Notes: generated from the sequence alone by a model not told the origin. Shown: positions 9,087-18,721, counted from the stretch's first letter. The stretch: DNA of 40,509 bases from an uncultured Prolixibacteraceae bacterium (GCA_903834475.1 CAILJH010000048.1:1-40509), one strand, 5' to 3'. Made by a program: numbers and translations.

Positions 9087-11333
9087 TTATTTTGCCCCAA
9101 CCGGCAGATTTTGTTTTAAATATTTCAGCATAGTCATTCGCAAATGCATGGTGGTATTGTCCCTTTCGTTGATACTGTGCGTTCTCATTGGATATTCCAC
9201 CATCGAAAAATATTTATTCTGCTTTATCAGTTCGTTTACCAGCATCTCACAACTTTGGTAGTGACAATTATCATCACCCGACCCATGAATTAAAAGAAGG
9301 TTTCCCTGAAGGTTTTTAGCATGGTTAATCGGGCTTCCATCGCGATATCCCTCTTCATTGTTTTTCGGCAGATTCATATATCGCTCCTGATAAATATTAT
9401 CGTATAATTTTTGATCGCTTATAAATGCGATTGCAATACCGGTCTTATAAATTTCAGGATATCTGAACATGCAGTTTAAGGTATTGGAACCGCCTCCGCT
9501 CCAACCCCAGATGCCCATGCGATTTGAATCGACAAAGTTCCATTCCGTTATTTTTCGGGCACATGCCGCCTGATCCTGAGGTGCAATAATTCCAATTTTT
9601 TTATAGACACATTTTCTCCAGTCCCGTCCGCGTGGCGAATTCGTTCCCCGGTTATCAATGCTTATTACTAAATACCCTTCCTGAGCCAGTAACTGGTCCC
9701 ATAAATTCCCATTCCAACTGTTCTGCACAGTAGCACTGGCAGGCTCACCATAAATAAAAAACATGACCGGGTATTTTTTCTCCGGATTGAAATTGAGCGG
9801 TTTAATCATCCAGGCATCAAATTCCAACCCGTCATTTGTTTTGATTTTGAAAAACTCTTTTTCAGGAATAGTATATTCAGCCAGTTTGGCAACCAGCTGT
9901 TTATTATCTTCCAAAACCCGGATTACTTTATGATCGGGAAGTGAGATGACAGAATAAATTGGTGGTGTACCGGCGTTTGAAAAAGTATGGATGGCAAATT
10001 TACAATCGGGTGAAATGTTATAGGAATGTTGCCCTGTTTGATTGGTTGGAGTGAGACGTTCCGGTTTCCCTTGACCGCTTAATTGACTCCTGAATAGATA
10101 ACGCTGTGTAGCATTTTCGGGCGAAGCGATATAATATGCCCATCCATTTTCCGGATCGATTTTAAGTAATTGAATCACTTCAAATTTGCCAGAAGTAACC
10201 GGGGTAATTTCTCCATTGTTGCGGGAAACCCTGTTCAGATGCAGCCATCCGGTGTTGTCGCTCAACCAGGTAAATTCCTTTCCTTCATTCAACCAGGTAA
10301 GATTATCATGGATATCAAGCCAGGTTTCAACTTTTTCGGTGTAAACTGCTTTTGATCTACCCGATGCGGAGTTTGCAAAATAGACTTTGTTGGTGTTTTG
10401 CTCACGATTAAGTTGCTGAATGATCAGTTCATCCGATGAGTTTGCCCAGTCCATCCTCGCCAGATAATGGTTTCTTGGATCGCCGGGAATATCCATCCAG
10501 GTAATCTTTTTATCTTCAAGAGTTATGGAACCAATTTTTGCAGAAGAGTTATCGGTTCCTACTTTGGGGTACGGTAAAGGAATTATTTTTGGATAAATTG
10601 AATCGATATTATTAATGAGGTAGAAGGTGCCCGTGCCTTCAGAGTCTAATTGCCAGAAAGCGATTTTTTTGCTGTCGGGGCTCCACCTGAAACCATCGCG
10701 GCAATCCAGTTCTTCTTCATAAGCCCAATCGAAAGTGCCGTTAATGATATGGTCATTACCATCTTTTGTTAATTGCTCAACCGTTCCGTTATCAAGAGAT
10801 TGCACATAAATATTGTTTTTATAAACGAATCCAAGCTTTTTGGCATCGGGCGAAAATTTGGCAAACATCAGACTTGCAGGCTCCATAGCAGCTCCCATTT
10901 GAGTCAGCTTTCCCGCTTTCAGGTCGAGTACCCAATAATCGCCTCGTGTGTGGTAGCGCCATACTTTTCGAGTGTTGGTAAAAATCAATAATTTAGTATT
11001 ATCGTCCGACCAGAAATAGTCTCTAATCATTAAAGGCGTTTTCCCTCCGGAAGGAATTAAACTGGTGGCAGAAATTAAAACTTCTCTTTTGCCCGATTCA
11101 GCATCGTAGGTAACGATATCCTTTCCACCTGTAGCCGTATTTTCTTCCAGTGCTGAATACCTTTTGTTGTCTTTCATCCAGCGGACTGTATTTATTCCTT
11201 TTGATTGAAATGTATTGTTTTTATAAAGGTCTTCAAGAGTTAGCTTCGACAATGTTCTGTTTTGAGCAGAACCCTCAAGAACAGGAACAACGAAAAGGAA
11301 AATTATTAAAATGATAGCCGGTGATTTTTTCAT
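9087..11333 (-). CDS. S9B prolyl dipeptidyl peptidase IV-like serine peptidase
   Basis: A 748-residue exported peptidase. Residues 1-24 are a signal peptide ending GSAQ, and an N-terminal beta-propeller follows. The DWAYEEEL motif matches the glutamate pair that binds the free N terminus in DPP-IV. The C-terminal alpha/beta-hydrolase domain has S612 in GWSGGGSN (usually GWSYGG), D687 in HGSGDDNCH and H719 in THSINER. It should cleave dipeptides, classically X-Pro or X-Ala, from peptide N termini in the periplasm. It is the first gene of an operon with a cyclodeaminase-family enzyme and a serine dehydratase. The tripeptidyl-peptidase variants of S9B cannot be excluded. Confidence 0.92.
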   Translation of the reverse strand: MKKSPAIILIIFLFVVPVLEGSAQNRTLSKLTLEDLYKNNTFQSKGINTVRWMKDNKRYSALEENTATGGKDIVTYDAESGKREVLISATSLIPSGGKTPLMIRDYFWSDDNTKLLIFTNTRKVWRYHTRGDYWVLDLKAGKLTQMGAAMEPASLMFAKFSPDAKKLGFVYKNNIYVQSLDNGTVEQLTKDGNDHIINGTFDWAYEEELDCRDGFRWSPDSKKIAFWQLDSEGTGTFYLINNIDSIYPKIIPLPYPKVGTDNSSAKIGSITLEDKKITWMDIPGDPRNHYLARMDWANSSDELIIQQLNREQNTNKVYFANSASGRSKAVYTEKVETWLDIHDNLTWLNEGKEFTWLSDNTGWLHLNRVSRNNGEITPVTSGKFEVIQLLKIDPENGWAYYIASPENATQRYLFRSQLSGQGKPERLTPTNQTGQHSYNISPDCKFAIHTFSNAGTPPIYSVISLPDHKVIRVLEDNKQLVAKLAEYTIPEKEFFKIKTNDGLEFDAWMIKPLNFNPEKKYPVMFFIYGEPASATVQNSWNGNLWDQLLAQEGYLVISIDNRGTNSPRGRDWRKCVYKKIGIIAPQDQAACARKITEWNFVDSNRMGIWGWSGGGSNTLNCMFRYPEIYKTGIAIAFISDQKLYDNIYQERYMNLPKNNEEGYRDGSPINHAKNLQGNLLLIHGSGDDNCHYQSCEMLVNELIKQNKYFSMVEYPMRTHSINERDNTTMHLRMTMLKYLKQNLPVGAK

Positions 11334-11680
11334 GATTGTTTCTATTGGTTATCGGATTCGGTTGTACAAGGCTCCCTTTGTTGTTTTGAATTCAGTAGAT
11401 CTGTCTTTCTTGTTTTTGCAAGAAACCTTGTAAGTTTTGACTGAAATGTATTTTTCCATTTCCGCACCTAAAGATAAATTTATTTTACATGAAGTTCACT
11501 TCATCACAAGCAACTGTGTCATAATTCTTCCAATTACGTCAACGGTTATGTAACTACACGCAAGAAATAAAATAGTCTGAACTCAGAAGGACAAAATACA
11601 TTGACTAACTTTTGCTTGCAATTTCCATCAGCAAGCTCAGAAGTATCATCAACTTCAGGACTTTGTTTTATGTTTTTTGA
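11334..11680. other. 347-bp intergenic region upstream of the peptidase operon
   Basis: It separates the peptidase gene start (minus strand) from the end of the GH42 gene. I see no open frame of note and no RNA gene. It holds a 16-bp palindrome (11489-11504), a weak minus-strand -7-like box TATCTTTA (11469-11476) and a 6-bp-arm hairpin GCTTGC/GCAAGC (11614-11636). The hairpin has no T-tract in the GH42 reading direction and so is not a convincing terminator. Confidence 0.6.
11489..11504. promoter_or_regulatory. palindromic operator candidate upstream of the peptidase operon
   Basis: ATGAAGT and ACTTCAT flank a 2-nt centre, giving a perfect 7-bp-arm dyad. It lies 13 nt upstream, on the minus strand, of the TATCTTTA box at 11469-11476. 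That places it where a dimeric regulator could act on the peptidase-cyclodeaminase-serine dehydratase operon. The regulator is unknown. Confidence 0.35.
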
Positions 11681-13825
11681 TTACTTGTTCTCTTTCCAAA
11701 CCAGTGCTTCTGCAGCTTGCAAAGGGTTTTCGCCTATTAAAATCTGGCTGTTTTCAGGGATCCGGAATTTGAATGGCTGACCGGTGTAATTCACTGCAAC
11801 CCAAAACCCATCACGCCATTCGATATAAACTCCTTTAGGCAGATCTTCAATTTCGATACCGGCATTTCTGTATACCTGACGAATCATTTCACGTTCAAAC
11901 CGGCCATCAGTGGAGTAAGCTCCCACATAAGTCACGGTTCCCTTGCCTAACTTTCGTGTGGTAGCTGCTGCTTTTCCGGCATAATACTGGTCGGCATAGG
12001 AAGCTAAGACCTCTGTTTCGGGTTCAGGAGAAAGGATATCGCTCCAGCAATTCCAGGTATAACTGTTGTCTTTTGTGCTTATTTTTCCTGAATCATCAGG
12101 TAGCAGCATATCGAAGAAATCGACTTTTGCTCCCAGTAACGAAATAATTGGAACAGCCCAGCTTCCTTCAAAAAAATGCCCGTTTTTGTCTTTCACTCCA
12201 CTACGACACGACAAAATAAGGTGACCGCCATTTTCAACATATTCTGTCCATTTTTTCACCAGCTTTTCGTCAATAAGTTGGTACGCCGGGGCAATCAGAA
12301 TTGAATAGTTTGAAAAGTCGTCAGTTTCAGAAATGAAATCCATGGGTGCTCCCGTTGATTTTACTGCTGAAGTGTAATTATTCCGGTTTCTCCAGGTATT
12401 CCAGGAGGTGGTTTGTCGTTGCAGATCAAGATCCCACATTACATCATGGCTCCAAAGTATCGCTGTTTTACGTTTGGCTAATTTCTCCGGCAGAATGGCA
12501 TTGGCATCGAAGTTTGCACGTAGTATTTTCAGATCCTGAATTCCCTGAATAAATTCCTTTCCACCTTGCGACAAGTTAACGCCGTCCGTCCCCACAATCC
12601 CTTCATGATACATTTCACTGGTTCCGAGAAGATGGCGGTATCGATAAGTACAAACAAAAGAACACCCTCCGCCAAAGGCCTGCATGAGCCACATGTGCAC
12701 TGTTCCAGGTAAAAGTTGCGGATTAATGGATGCCCAGTTCACCTGCCCGGGCTGTAGTTCCATTATGCCAGTTGTTCCTTTGATCGGACGATAATAGTCG
12801 TTTGCCTCATACAAACGATAAGGGTTACCGGTTCTGAAATTCACACCTCCAAGCTCATTTCGCCCACTCACCGGGTAAAGGGTATAGGTCGGAAAATCGA
12901 GATGGTCTGATAAACGTGGGTCAGCTGATGTGCAGACATTGGTGTAATTGGTTGTAATCCATTGGCTGGGCTGGATGTATTTTCGCAGCAGGTCTGATTG
13001 ATGATTTAGAAACCCGGCAGTTACACTCGCGGTGTACCGTTGAAAATCAAGCAAGGCATGTGGACTGAGCTTATCTTCGCCGTTCATCGCTTCGTTAGGA
13101 ATTAATACCTGCTCAAAATTGTCGTATCGGGTACTCCAAAAATTTCCAACCCATGATTCGTTCAATTGGCCAATGATACCATATTTTTTTTTCAGCCATT
13201 CCTGAAATGCTTTTCGCGATGATGGACTGTAATCGGGCGTGGCCAATGGTTCGTTATCGATTTGCCAGCCCATGATTCGTGTATCTTTTCCGTAATGTTC
13301 AGCCATTGCGATAACAATCTGATCAACCAAAGCCAGGTACCGGAGATTGGCCAATGAGGCATTGGCTCTTACCCCATGTTCTTTGCGCTGCCCGTCGGAA
13401 CCAACCAGGTAGATTTCAGGATATTTTTCACCCATCCAGGCAGGTGGGCAAAGCGTAGGTGTGCACATGATTACCTTCATCCCGGCTTTAGCAGCCAGAT
13501 CAATCGCTTCATCAAGCCAACCAAATTCAAATTTACCTTCTTCAGGTTCCAGAAAGGTCCAGGCAAAGTCGGCAAAATGGGTGAACTCAAAACCCAGTTT
13601 TCCCATGTTATTCAGGTCGTGCTCCCATTGCGATCGGGGCCACTGTTCCGGATAATAATAGGCTCCAATACTCATCAGGTCCTTTTTTGGAAAAAATACT
13701 GAAGGACTTCGTTCATCTGACTGAGTCTTGAGACTTTTCTTTTGTGCCCGAACTTGGCTGAAACACAAAATCATAACTAAAGGAAGGAGAAGACACATCC
13801 TTCCAAAAAAACGGAACTTCTTCAT
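11681..13825 (-). CDS. exported GH42 beta-galactosidase-like hydrolase
   Basis: A 714-residue family 42 glycoside hydrolase with a signal peptide at residues 1-28 (ending RAQ). The barrel starts with IGAYYYPEQWP, the usual GH42 opening. The acid/base is E192 in QIDNEPL and the nucleophile is E356 in GIMELQPGQVNW. A trimerisation/GATase-like domain (about 470-640, with APAYQLI) and a small C-terminal beta domain follow. The substrate is probably a terminal beta-galactoside or a related galacto-configured sugar. It is the last gene of a run with SDR, gcvPA and gcvPB, 53 nt after gcvPB, which is an unexpected pairing. Export is unusual, since many GH42 enzymes are cytoplasmic. Confidence 0.93.
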   Translation of the reverse strand: MKKFRFFGRMCLLLPLVMILCFSQVRAQKKSLKTQSDERSPSVFFPKKDLMSIGAYYYPEQWPRSQWEHDLNNMGKLGFEFTHFADFAWTFLEPEEGKFEFGWLDEAIDLAAKAGMKVIMCTPTLCPPAWMGEKYPEIYLVGSDGQRKEHGVRANASLANLRYLALVDQIVIAMAEHYGKDTRIMGWQIDNEPLATPDYSPSSRKAFQEWLKKKYGIIGQLNESWVGNFWSTRYDNFEQVLIPNEAMNGEDKLSPHALLDFQRYTASVTAGFLNHQSDLLRKYIQPSQWITTNYTNVCTSADPRLSDHLDFPTYTLYPVSGRNELGGVNFRTGNPYRLYEANDYYRPIKGTTGIMELQPGQVNWASINPQLLPGTVHMWLMQAFGGGCSFVCTYRYRHLLGTSEMYHEGIVGTDGVNLSQGGKEFIQGIQDLKILRANFDANAILPEKLAKRKTAILWSHDVMWDLDLQRQTTSWNTWRNRNNYTSAVKSTGAPMDFISETDDFSNYSILIAPAYQLIDEKLVKKWTEYVENGGHLILSCRSGVKDKNGHFFEGSWAVPIISLLGAKVDFFDMLLPDDSGKISTKDNSYTWNCWSDILSPEPETEVLASYADQYYAGKAAATTRKLGKGTVTYVGAYSTDGRFEREMIRQVYRNAGIEIEDLPKGVYIEWRDGFWVAVNYTGQPFKFRIPENSQILIGENPLQAAEALVWKENK

Positions 13826-13878
13826 AGTGACTGTTTAATAGCAACTCAATTCTTTATAACCTGATGATGAATACCATC

Positions 13879-15438
13879 TTATCTTCCTTTATGCTTTTTC
13901 AGGTAGGCACGCCAGGTGATGGCCCAGCGTTTGGGGTCGTCCATGCAGCTTTCTTCCATTTTATGAACTACTGAACGATGTGGAGCTGACTTTACCGTTT
14001 CCGGATCTAAATGAGCTTCTTCAGCTATATGCCGTAAACCGTCGAGAAATTCATCCAATTCGGCTTTCGAATACGATTCGGTAGGCTCAATGGTGAACGG
14101 TTCAGGAACAATAAAAGGATGGTGGCTCGACCAGAGGTGAAATCCAAAATCGCACATCCGGAGAGAGATATCGTGTGTTCCCACGCCTGTTTCCTGGTAT
14201 AATTTGTCCCAGGAATAGCGCACCTGCTCAATTCTTCGTTTTCCGCCGGGGTATGGAGACGTAGCTCCGTCGATTTCGATAATATTGGCCAGCATGTAAT
14301 TGTTGTTCAGTACTGCAATGCGGGCAACTTCTTCAAGCCCTTCGGCACCAAGACTTCTGATCCAGGCATAGGCCCGAAGGATGACCGGAAATGCGCCATA
14401 GAAAACACGCGATTTACCGATGCTGTATTCGTTGCCCCAATCCAGACGGTATTTTTTTCCATCGAAAGCAACTGTTGGTTCTGGCAGATATGGTTTCAGC
14501 TCGTTGGTCACACCCAATGCGGCACCGGCAGGTCCTCCGCAGCCATGCGGAGTTGCAAACGTTTTATGCAGGTTGAAGAAACACATGTCGAAACCAGCTT
14601 CGCGGGCACGCGTAATTCCCAAAATACCGTTGGCATTGGCCTGATCGTAACCGCAAATTCCTCCGGCTTCATGCACAATTTTTGTAAACTCGTCAATCCG
14701 GGGATTGAACATGCCAATGTCTTCCGGATTAGTAATGAATAACCCAGCAGTACGGTTCGAAACCACGCGTTTTAACTCTTCAATGTCGGGGAATCCATCC
14801 TTATCGGGAAAGACCGTAATGATTTTGTAGCCTTTCACCGCGGCGGCAGCAGCATCGGATGGATGCGAGAAAATGGTGGTGATCAGCTCGTCGCGCTGGT
14901 CGGCTTCTCCGCGCACTTCATGGTATTTCTGCATGATGGAAGCCATCACCAGAATGGCATGCGAACCCGAACTGGGCTGAAAACTAAAAGCATCCATTCC
15001 TGAAATCTCGCGGAAATACCCATCCATTTCATGAATAATCTGCAAAGCACCCTGTACAGTGCTTTCCGCCTGATCAGGATGCAGTTTGCTGGCTTTGTGG
15101 CTTCGAACGATCGTTTCGTTTACCTTCGGATTGTACTTCAGGGTACAGGTTCCCTGACCAATATCAATGTTGAGGTCGGCACCTAAGGTTTCCTGCGACA
15201 AACGCAGAAAATGTTTTAAAACCCTCATCTGACTTACTTCAGGCAAGGCAGGTTTGTTTTTCCGGACTAAATGTTTCGGCAGCAAGTCGGCAACTTCACC
15301 CAATTCGTTTTGTATTTCGGGTTCCACTTCCGGAACTAAAATTCCTCTTTCGCCCGGAACACTCAATTCAAAAATGATTTCTTCGTCCCATTTGGCCTGA
15401 TGAAAATTCCGTAAGCGGCTATCTTTTTTTATTTCCAT
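13879..15438 (-). CDS. gcvPB: glycine dehydrogenase (decarboxylating) subunit 2, P-protein
   Basis: The 519-residue C-terminal-type subunit of the two-chain glycine cleavage P-protein. This PLP enzyme decarboxylates glycine and passes aminomethyl to the lipoyl H-protein. The PLP lysine is K292 in FNLHKTFATPHGCGGP. GYDQANANGI and the glycine-rich SSGSHAILV segment are also typical. It follows gcvPA by 29 nt on the same strand, as expected for the split form. No gcvT or gcvH is in the window, so the partners are elsewhere. The next gene downstream is a GH42 hydrolase, which is not a normal partner. Confidence 0.96.
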   Translation of the reverse strand: MEIKKDSRLRNFHQAKWDEEIIFELSVPGERGILVPEVEPEIQNELGEVADLLPKHLVRKNKPALPEVSQMRVLKHFLRLSQETLGADLNIDIGQGTCTLKYNPKVNETIVRSHKASKLHPDQAESTVQGALQIIHEMDGYFREISGMDAFSFQPSSGSHAILVMASIMQKYHEVRGEADQRDELITTIFSHPSDAAAAAVKGYKIITVFPDKDGFPDIEELKRVVSNRTAGLFITNPEDIGMFNPRIDEFTKIVHEAGGICGYDQANANGILGITRAREAGFDMCFFNLHKTFATPHGCGGPAGAALGVTNELKPYLPEPTVAFDGKKYRLDWGNEYSIGKSRVFYGAFPVILRAYAWIRSLGAEGLEEVARIAVLNNNYMLANIIEIDGATSPYPGGKRRIEQVRYSWDKLYQETGVGTHDISLRMCDFGFHLWSSHHPFIVPEPFTIEPTESYSKAELDEFLDGLRHIAEEAHLDPETVKSAPHRSVVHKMEESCMDDPKRWAITWRAYLKKHKGR

Positions 15439-15467
15439 GATGGTGTGATTTCTCTGTTGAAAATGGT

Positions 15468-16862
15468 TTAACTAATTACTTCCCTGATGGCATCAATCAA
15501 GGTGTCCAGATCATCTTTGGTATGATTGTCAGTCACACAGAACAGAGCGCAATTGAGAAGTTCGGGGAATTCAGGGCTGAGGTCTTTCATTCCGAAAATT
15601 CCTTTTTCGAGCAAAGCCTGATTAATAGCTGCTACCGTTTTTTTGGTTCCTGAAAAATCAATCACAAATTCTTTAAACATGGAAGCGTTAAACCGGAGCC
15701 GGACACCTTTGAGTTCAGCCAGGCGTCGCGCAGTGTAATTGGCATAGCTGACCAGCTTTTTACCCAGATCGACCATCCCGTGGGGTCCCATCAGCGATAA
15801 ATAAACAGCGGTAGAAATACCGTACAATGCAGACGCAGTTCCGATAAATTCTTTTCCTTTTTCACGGCCATCAAAGGAGGTTCGGCTATAGGCCACATCG
15901 TTGAAATTCCATTCGCCTTCCTTTTCATTTCGGGTTACGCCAAACAGACGCGAAGGATATTCCATCACATATTTTTCTTCGTCGCGGCTCGAAATAAAAC
16001 CGGCTACCGAACCACCAAAATACATGTGGTTTCCAAGCGACTGAATATCGCCGCAGCAAATGTCAGCACCGTATTGGCTTGGAGGAGTTAAAACACCAAG
16101 CGATGACGGATCGGTTCCAACAACCACTTCGCCGCCAATGCCATGAATCCGGTAAGCAATTTCCTGACCCTGTTCCTCAATAAAACCCAGATAGGAAGGG
16201 TTTTCGAAATAGATACCGGCAATGTTGAGGTTTAGCTTTAAGCTCAAATCATCCAGATCCATCATCCCGGTTTCCAGGTGGTGTTTTACCATCGTGAGCT
16301 TCATTAACGGATGGCAATAATTATAAATGACCTGGAATCGGTCGGGTGAAATAGTATCGGAGAGGAGCATTTCGCTGCGTCCGGTAATTCGTCCGGCCAT
16401 GCGCACCGAAGTGCTGACAGCTTGCCCCCAGTCGTAGGTAGGCACGTTCACCACATCGAAATCGAGTAATTCGGCCATCAGGCTTTCGTACTCGAACAAG
16501 GTCTGAAACCTTCCGTGATCTTCGTAAGGTTCGCCGGCATAAGCGGTCAGAAACTCCGAACGACCGGTAATTTCGTCGCAAATGGCAGGTACGTAATTGT
16601 TGACACAACCGCCACCCAGAAAACTAAGTTGGTCTTCGCAGCTTATATTTTTTGCCAGAATTTTTTCGACATGCTTTTTGAGCAATACTTCCGATAGGAT
16701 TGCTTTTGGAATCTTCATTTTATCTCGAAACCGCAAGTGTTCCGGAATATCTTCGTACAATTGGTCAATGTCGGTTATCCCAATTTTTTTCATCATGGCT
16801 TCTTTATTGGCCGGGACTGAATTGGGAATGTATGGATGAATAAAGTCTTTTTTGGTGTTCAT
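15468..16862 (-). CDS. gcvPA: glycine dehydrogenase (decarboxylating) subunit 1, P-protein
   Basis: The 464-residue N-terminal-type subunit of the split glycine decarboxylase. Family landmarks include the N-terminal HPYIPNSVPANKEAMMKKIG, the SFLGGGCVNNYVPA segment, and AYAGEPYEDHGRFQTLFEYE, which is close to the [21 protein letters not shown] type seen in relatives. It lacks the PLP lysine, which sits on GcvPB, and pairs with it as a heterotetramer in the glycine cleavage system. It follows the SDR gene by 31 nt, so SDR, gcvPA, gcvPB and GH42 look like one transcript. Confidence 0.95.
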   Translation of the reverse strand: MNTKKDFIHPYIPNSVPANKEAMMKKIGITDIDQLYEDIPEHLRFRDKMKIPKAILSEVLLKKHVEKILAKNISCEDQLSFLGGGCVNNYVPAICDEITGRSEFLTAYAGEPYEDHGRFQTLFEYESLMAELLDFDVVNVPTYDWGQAVSTSVRMAGRITGRSEMLLSDTISPDRFQVIYNYCHPLMKLTMVKHHLETGMMDLDDLSLKLNLNIAGIYFENPSYLGFIEEQGQEIAYRIHGIGGEVVVGTDPSSLGVLTPPSQYGADICCGDIQSLGNHMYFGGSVAGFISSRDEEKYVMEYPSRLFGVTRNEKEGEWNFNDVAYSRTSFDGREKGKEFIGTASALYGISTAVYLSLMGPHGMVDLGKKLVSYANYTARRLAELKGVRLRFNASMFKEFVIDFSGTKKTVAAINQALLEKGIFGMKDLSPEFPELLNCALFCVTDNHTKDDLDTLIDAIREVIS

Positions 16863-16893
16863 AATCTACTATTTAAAGTAAAAGGGTAAGGTT

Positions 16894-17688
16894 TTAAGCA
16901 ATTCCTCCGCCGTCAACAACCAGGTGTGAACCAGTTACCCATGTTGAAAGATTGCTGGCAAAGAACAAAACGGTATTGGCAACATCTTCTGTGGTGCCGA
17001 TCCGCTCAAGAGGGCGACCGGTAGCGCAACTCTGTTTATAATCTTCATTATAAGTTCCTCCCAACTGTTCACATTCGCTGCGAAGCATTGGAGTATCAAT
17101 ATCTCCTGGACAAACCGTATTTACCCGGATGTTATATTTCCCGAAGTCAATTGCCATTGCACGGGTCATGTTTAATGTCCCGCCTTTCATGGCGCAGTAT
17201 GCCACTGCATTTTCGCCACCTTTGAGTGACCAGCCCGAACCTGTATTAATAATGCTTCCGCCTCCATTTTTGATCATGTAAGGGACTGCATATTTTGTCA
17301 TCAGGTATTGACCTTTCAATGAAACATCGAGGGCCAGATCCCATTCTTCAGGCTCAAGGTCCACGGCATTTTTTCGGATGGCAATTCCGGCATTATTGAA
17401 TAAGATATCAATCTTTCCAAAAACCTTAACTGTTTGGTCGATGGCATTTTTGCATTCATCGGCTTTGCGGACATCGCATTTGACGAAAATGGCATTTCCA
17501 CCGAGGCTTTTAATTTCTGATACTGCCGCATCACCATTGGCTTGATTGATATCGAGAATGGTAACTGAAGCGCCAAAGGCCGACAGTTTTTTTGCTGTCC
17601 CAAGGCCAATTCCTGAAGCTCCGCCCGAAATAATGGCAACTTTGCCTTCAAGTGATATTAACTCCAACGCATTTTTTAGGATGTTCAT
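16894..17688 (-). CDS. classical short-chain dehydrogenase/reductase
   Basis: A 264-residue classical SDR with a Rossmann fold and NAD(P) cofactor. Seen are the GGASGIG cofactor loop (near residue 21), NNAG, the catalytic Y164 and K168 in AYCAMKGG, and the PGDIDTPM segment. The C terminus (WVTGSHLVVDGGGIA) is typical. Many close relatives are annotated as sugar or 3-oxoacyl-ACP reductases without proof. It is the first gene of the run leading into gcvPA and gcvPB, so a hydroxy amino acid or sugar alcohol could be its substrate. That is inference only. The upstream spacer (17689-17953) shows no clear -7 box. Confidence 0.9.
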   Translation of the reverse strand: MNILKNALELISLEGKVAIISGGASGIGLGTAKKLSAFGASVTILDINQANGDAAVSEIKSLGGNAIFVKCDVRKADECKNAIDQTVKVFGKIDILFNNAGIAIRKNAVDLEPEEWDLALDVSLKGQYLMTKYAVPYMIKNGGGSIINTGSGWSLKGGENAVAYCAMKGGTLNMTRAMAIDFGKYNIRVNTVCPGDIDTPMLRSECEQLGGTYNEDYKQSCATGRPLERIGTTEDVANTVLFFASNLSTWVTGSHLVVDGGGIA

Positions 17689-17953
17689 ATGATTTTTTTT
17701 TAATTGGCTATTATGCTATATTTCAGTGGTTAAATTTTCCCTGTGAGTTGACCGTCTCATAAATTATCTGAAGATAAACTTATTATTTTAAGATCCTGTA
17801 ACTTTCGCTCACCTGCAAGTAAGAAAAACAGTTGGAACGGAGATCCCAATAGGGAACAGTTGAAGATCAGATAGAAATTTAGACTTTGACTGTATATTGC
17901 TTTTAGAAAAAGGCAGGTCAGTCCACCTGAATTTTTAATTGATCCGTCAATTA

Positions 17954-18721
17954 TTAGAACGCCCCAAGTCCATTTTCCAGAGCATTAAAGTACTGTTCCT
18001 TATTAAAAGAATACATGAATGGTGCCTTATTTGCCGCACCGCTGAAATACTTCTCTTTTTTTTCTAAAATGCCATAAGAAAGTATTTTTCTGTTGAAATT
18101 GCCCCTGTCGAGCTTTTTGCCCAGAATGGTTTCATAAATTTTTTGAAGGCTTTTCAACGGAAACTCTTCGGGTAATAAGTTAAACCCGATAGGTAAATAG
18201 TTTAACTGAAATCGTAATTCCCTGAACGCAGTTTCGATAATCAGATTATGATCGAAGGTTAGTTCAGGCACACTTTCCAGATCAAACCACTCACACTGTC
18301 TTACATCGTCACTTAGCGGACTGACCTGTTTATACTGAACCAATGCAAGATATCCCAGAACAACAAACCGTTGCAGGAAGAAATTATAATTGAGTTGATT
18401 ATCCTGACGTTGATCATTAAGGAATAATTCACGTTCTTTTTCGGCACGGTTTACAGCACCAAAAACTCCAAAATGCTTCAAATAAACAGAATCTAAGCCG
18501 GTAAATAGTTTCAGAAGTCGCTCGGCTGCCGTGATCAGCTCATCTTCTTTCAATACAAAACCGCCAGGAAGTGTCCATAATTCAGCGTATGCCGTACGTA
18601 AAAGCAGAACCTTTACCTTATTGTCATCGAAACCAAAGATTACATTATTAATAGCGACCGAAGGCAAAACGTATTTGTCCGGATTTGTCTTGAATTCTTC
18701 TGTAAACAAAATATCGTCCAT
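17954..18721 (-). CDS. Nudix-related transcriptional regulator, NrtR/AraR type
   Basis: A 255-residue protein with an N-terminal Nudix fold (about 18-150) and a C-terminal winged-helix domain (about 165-245, with LKSLQKIYETILGKKLDRGNFNRK). This is the NrtR-family plan, and BtAraR of Bacteroides is an arabinose-responsive member. The Nudix box starting at G54 keeps R68 and G75-L76. The three REUxEE glutamates are replaced by L69, L72 and F73, so pyrophosphohydrolase activity should be lost and the fold used as a sensor. It diverges from a GH2 beta-galactosidase gene, with a 9-bp-arm palindrome between them, so autoregulation and control of the hydrolase are likely. The ligand is unknown; a pentose or galactose-type sugar is my guess. 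Confidence 0.9.
   Translation of the reverse strand: MDDILFTEEFKTNPDKYVLPSVAINNVIFGFDDNKVKVLLLRTAYAELWTLPGGFVLKEDELITAAERLLKLFTGLDSVYLKHFGVFGAVNRAEKERELFLNDQRQDNQLNYNFFLQRFVVLGYLALVQYKQVSPLSDDVRQCEWFDLESVPELTFDHNLIIETAFRELRFQLNYLPIGFNLLPEEFPLKSLQKIYETILGKKLDRGNFNRKILSYGILEKKEKYFSGAANKAPFMYSFNKEQYFNALENGLGAF

Noticed and set aside
11614..11636. GCTTGC/GCAAGC hairpin downstream of the GH42 gene considered as its terminator
   Set aside because: The stem is only 6 bp with an 11-nt loop and has no T-run on the minus strand.
13879..16862. Glycine decarboxylase in two pieces, which looked like a frameshifted gcvP
   Set aside because: Both parts have their own start and stop, a 29-nt gap and the lengths of the standard two-subunit form, so it is a normal gcvPA-gcvPB pair.
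17936..17953. TAATTGA/TCAATTA inverted repeat just beyond the Nudix regulator stop, considered as a terminator or second operator
   Set aside because: The arms are short and AT-only in effect, there is no T-tract, and it does not match the dyad at 18810-18832.
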